Below, piece by piece: positions 61,515 to 64,000 of a DNA stretch of 64,000 bases. The DNA is from CAZSAT01 sp964604675 (lineage in GTDB: Bacteria > Myxococcota_A > UBA796 > CAJQPC01). Below the pieces are notes generated by a model. That model worked only from the letters and a program-made list of their open reading frames with translations. It was not told where the DNA came from and did no database searches. Both the position numbers and the translations under genes were made by a program. The stretch spans positions 1-64,000 of the forward strand of contig CAZSAT010000026.1 of NCBI GenBank assembly GCA_964604675.1, written 5' to 3'. The number at the start of each line of letters is the position of its first letter. The stretch's first letter is position 1.

Positions 61515-62630
61515 TCAATGCAGGCTGTAGGCCACCGCGGCCAGGGCGTCGAGGCAGCTCTTGCCGAGCGCGGCCGCGCGCGCCGGCGACCAGCCGACCT
61601 CGGGGTGCGGGGTGTCGGCGGTGTCCTTGAAGGGCTGCTCCAGCGTCATGGCCAGGCAGTCGAAGCGCTGGGCCACCTGGTTGGTGCACATGCTCAGGTT
61701 GCCCTCGCCAGGAGGATCGATGGGGTAGCCGTGCTCGCGCTGGAAGTCCGGGTTGGCGCGCTGCAGGGCGGCGCAGAAGATCTCCTGGAGCTCGGCCAGC
61801 CGCGGGCTCCAGCCGGGGATGCCCTCGGCCCCCGACACGAAGTTGTAGGGCAGCTCCTCGTCGCCGTGCACGTCGAGGCAGAAGTCCACGCCGGTGGCGT
61901 CCATCCGGTCGCGCACGAGCTTCACCTCGGGGCTGCGCTCGGCGGAGGGGGCATGCCACTCGCGGTTCAGGTTCGCGCCGGCCGCGTTGTTGCGCAGGTG
62001 GCCGCGGCGGCTGCCGTCGGGGTTCATGTTCGGCACGATGTGGAAGGTCGCGCGCTCCAGCAGGGTGCGCGCCAGGGCATCGTCGGCATCCAGCAGGCGC
62101 TCCAGGAAGCCCTCCATCCACCACTCGGCCATGGTCTCCCCGGGATGCTGCCGCGCGATCAGCCAGCAGATGGTGCGCCCATGCCCCACAGTCACAAGCT
62201 CCAGGTCGAGCCCATCCACCGTTTGACCGAGCACCTCCACGGTGGCGCCCGCCTCGCTGCACGCCGCGAGCAGGTCCAGGTGCCGTTCGTGCGCGTAGGG
62301 CGCGAAGTAGGCGTAGTAGACGACGTCGGCGGGGAGGGTGTGCTCGATCCGCAGGGTGCCGTCGGCGTAGCTGGTGGGGACCCGGTACCAGGTCTCCCGG
62401 TCGGTGCTGGCCACGGCCTGGTAGCCCTCCCAGGCCTTGGGGTAGCTGCAGTCGCCGGCGTTCTCGAGGACCAACACCACGTGGTCGCCGGCTGCACCCG
62501 CCACGCGGAAGTGGAACCACTGCTTGTGGTCGCCGCCGGCGTCGGTTCGGATGCGCAGGCGGATGGCGCTCGGGTCGCTGGCGTCGACGACCTCGATGTT
62601 TCCGGCGTCGAAGGCGGATGAGACGTGCAT
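61515..62630 (-). CDS. M14 zinc carboxypeptidase (cytosolic carboxypeptidase-like)
   Basis: The 371-residue protein has the M14 metal and catalytic residues: RQHPGETMAEW (His162, Glu165), DVHGDEEL (His255) and MTLEQPFKD (Glu331, general base). An N-terminal beta domain (about 1-130) precedes the catalytic domain, as in the cytosolic carboxypeptidase (CCP) branch. No signal peptide is seen. A 76-base gap separates it from the OmpA-type gene. Confidence 0.85.
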   Translation of the reverse strand: MHVSSAFDAGNIEVVDASDPSAIRLRIRTDAGGDHKQWFHFRVAGAAGDHVVLVLENAGDCSYPKAWEGYQAVASTDRETWYRVPTSYADGTLRIEHTLPADVVYYAYFAPYAHERHLDLLAACSEAGATVEVLGQTVDGLDLELVTVGHGRTICWLIARQHPGETMAEWWMEGFLERLLDADDALARTLLERATFHIVPNMNPDGSRRGHLRNNAAGANLNREWHAPSAERSPEVKLVRDRMDATGVDFCLDVHGDEELPYNFVSGAEGIPGWSPRLAELQEIFCAALQRANPDFQREHGYPIDPPGEGNLSMCTNQVAQRFDCLAMTLEQPFKDTADTPHPEVGWSPARAAALGKSCLDALAAVAYSLH

Positions 62631-62639
62631 GGGACCTCC

Positions 62640-62910
62640 AGGGTCGATGGGCGCGTTCTAACGGAAACGTGAGCGGTCAGAACGAGCGGCGGGTCGGTGA
62701 CCTGCACGAAGTCCTCCCAGCCGTCGGCCCAGGCGTCGATGCGGGAGAGTGCGAGGGCTCTGGCGAAGGCGGGGTGCGCCTCGATTTCGGCCGGTGCTGG
62801 ATGCTCACCTCGCCCACCCAGTCGACCTGGATCCAGCCGGCGTCGCCCTGCGGTCTGCGGGCACGAGGAGCGCGGTCAGGGGGAGGGGGTGGGACGCGAG
62901 AGGTGGTTGG
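62640..62910 (-). pseudogene. Broken minus-strand coding remnant upstream of poly-G
   Basis: Two adjacent frames on the minus strand read as protein: PQGDAGWIQVDWVGEVSIQ, then, after a frame change near 62795, EIEAHPAFARALALSRIDAW with GWEDFVQVTDPPLVLTAHV. Neither frame has both a start and a sensible stop. This looks like one gene broken by an indel or by falling read quality near the poly-G tract. Confidence 0.35.
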
Positions 62911-62940
62911 AGTCGGCCAATGCGGAGTGGGGGCGGTTTG

Positions 62941-63027
62941 GGCGGGGGCGGGGGGCGGGGGGGGGGGGGGGGGGGTGTGGGGGGGGGCCGAGGGGGGGGG
63001 GGGGGGGGGTGGGGGGGGGGGGGGGGG
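62941..63027 (+). repeat. Poly-G tract (probable sequencing/assembly artefact)
   Basis: Nearly unbroken runs of G, with only scattered C/T/A, fill about 90 bases; G-rich low-complexity sequence already begins near 62880. No coding frame crosses it. Such tracts are a known artefact of two-colour sequencing, where no signal reads as G, and they mark a doubtful join. The DNA right of it has a clearly lower GC level. Confidence 0.75.
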
Positions 63028-63197
63028 CGGCTACAGAGGCGTTGGACGGCATCCGTCACGGCCGTCGGCACGCAACCAACCTGCCGCCAGAACACGGAAC
63101 GCCGCAGCCGCGGGACATCCCTCCTACACGTGGCAGACGCAGAGTTGCCCTCGACATCGCTGGGGGATGTGCTACGAGACCATCGTAGGAGGGCCCC

Positions 63198-63593
63198 GTG
63201 CCGAGCGACGACTTCACCAAGACCATTGCAGTATGGACACGCGGAAGCAATCTGGACGCGAATCGGAGGTTCTTTCCGCTTAGTGCAGTCATGCGAAGCG
63301 ACCAGATCGCCAAGATCCGGCCGTCCCTCCGAGTGTACTGCTCAACGGGCGATGTGAAGGTCGAGGCAGCGGTCCAGACGTCCGACGACGGCTGTGTATG
63401 GCCCGCGGCGAACGTCTTCACCGTGATCGGTACGACTTCGCAGATTGACGACGGGACTTCATACGGGACTACCTTTGAGGCGGTAACGCTGAACGAAGCC
63501 TACGCGCGACTGGGTGTCGTGGTACGTAATGACACTGGCTCCGGTCGGGAGCATGCTGCAGCGGCAGCGAGGTTCGAGATCAAGGCGTGCTGA
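63198..63593 (+). CDS. Hypothetical protein in low-GC end segment (131 aa)
   Basis: The 131-residue protein has an AGGAGGG ribosome site 5 bases before GTG 63198. It is a beta-rich sequence (VWTRGSNLDANRRFFPLS, SLRVYCSTGDVKVEAAVQTSDDG, YARLGVVVRNDTGSG) that might be a virion or carbohydrate-binding sandwich, but no family is certain. Codon use and base composition differ from everything left of the poly-G tract, so it may come from another replicon or organism. Confidence 0.65.
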   Translation: MPSDDFTKTIAVWTRGSNLDANRRFFPLSAVMRSDQIAKIRPSLRVYCSTGDVKVEAAVQTSDDGCVWPAANVFTVIGTTSQIDDGTSYGTTFEAVTLNEAYARLGVVVRNDTGSGREHAAAAARFEIKAC

Positions 63594-63631
63594 CGAGCGT
63601 CACTACGTCCACCGCCCCCCCGAGATAGGCG

Positions 63632-64000
63632 GTGGGGTTCGCCAAGGCCACCGGCACCTACGTGCTGAACGACGCCGATACGTGGGCAGAGGCGTACGAC
63701 ATTATCAGCCAATATGGTCTGTCTCAGGTTAGTCTGTCGGCGCTGGACTTCAACCGCTCCGCAAGGGCAATTGGGAGCGCGCATCCAGTCTTTCTTCACG
63801 GCGCAGCTGCCATTGCTTCGCCACTTAGCGTTCGCGCCCACTTCCGCCGTGGCTTCGCTTGGAACACGGGCGACCAGCGCGTGCAGTATTGGTGGCCGCA
63901 AGGCGTGTCCGGAACAGGCGACGCCTATGAAGGCGGTCTCTTGGACGGCAGGCAACTAGTCCTGACCTCATGGCACTACTCAGTCCCTGAAGAAGAAGAG
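63632..64000 (+). CDS. Partial CDS running off the right edge
   Basis: From GTG 63632 the frame stays open to the last base, 123 codons with no stop. It reads VGFAKATGTYVLNDADTWAE, ISQYGLSQVSLSALDFNRSA and QYWWPQGVSGTGDAYEGG. The Trp/Tyr-rich, Asn/Ser-rich sequence suggests a secreted or virion-associated protein; no family is recognised. The ribosome site is weak. It shares the lower-GC segment with the gene at 63198. Confidence 0.55.
   Translation, partial: MGFAKATGTYVLNDADTWAEAYDIISQYGLSQVSLSALDFNRSARAIGSAHPVFLHGAAAIASPLSVRAHFRRGFAWNTGDQRVQYWWPQGVSGTGDAYEGGLLDGRQLVLTSWHYSVPEEEE

Overview
The window is high-GC DNA, gene-dense on both strands, and reads like a Myxococcota (former Deltaproteobacteria) chromosome scaffold, probably a draft or metagenome assembly. 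The lineage is an inference. It rests on many very short lipoprotein signal peptides, Asp/Thr-rich linkers after the lipidated Cys, a 13-unit MopE-type Asp/Cys repeat protein, a secreted trypsin with a Cys/hydrophobic/Arg C-terminal tail, and FHA and Ser/Thr-kinase regulators. The scaffold has a 100-N gap (33342-33441) and a poly-G tract (about 62941-63027). The last 1 kb after the poly-G has a different base composition and may be misjoined.

Region 1 (1-1630) is the N-terminal part of a TolB-like beta-propeller gene running off the left edge. Region 2 (1749-25382) is the highlight: a 24-kb island of about 21 genes that looks like one composite NTP-dependent system. It holds a TPR protein with an inactivated Lon-S16-like domain, two sigma-70-like factors, a DUF3800 protein, two membrane proteins plus a HerA/DUF87 ATPase, an HEVGH zincin, a zinc-ribbon protein, a Tubulin_2-like GTPase, a membrane protein with two vWA domains, a CAP-domain lipoprotein, a GAFTGA (sigma-54 activator type) AAA+ ATPase, a cPPR receiver, a PD-(D/E)XK nuclease, a DUF4145 protein, and a MoxR ATPase with a DUF2201 metallopeptidase/vWA protein. 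Eight transcription units in this island start with the same promoter-like element: CTGTCAGGTY (first base G in one copy), then a 30-bp box of fixed geometry ending in an nTC-type -10. I saw no other full copy in the window. The tubulin/vWA operon instead carries a good -24/-12 match, fitting the GAFTGA ATPase. I infer a self-contained defence or stress system with dedicated sigma factors.

Region 3 (25415-37347) is housekeeping and envelope genes: a hotdog thioesterase, a TldD/TldE pair (TldD with a Tat lipoprotein signal), a LysR regulator, lipoproteins (one frameshifted), a MacB/FtsX-type ABC transporter with a His-rich TroA-like lipoprotein, a spermidine-synthase-like methyltransferase and an FmdB-type zinc ribbon. 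Region 4 (37421-49726) carries the MopE-repeat/fibrinogen-like lipoprotein, an arylsulfotransferase-like lipoprotein, a winged-helix/NTPase/TPR regulator beside an LRR protein, an SLC12-type transporter and a trypsin.

Region 5 (49862-62630) holds a stand-alone protein homologous to the C-terminal part of the RNA polymerase beta-prime subunit, which is the second highlight. It also has a HigBA-type toxin-antitoxin pair, a class V aminotransferase, and a tight minus-strand cluster (OmpA lipid-face protein, membrane protein, Ser/Thr kinase, LysM-FecR protein, FHA-winged-helix protein). Region 6 (62631-64000) is a broken coding remnant, the poly-G tract, and two compositionally different genes.
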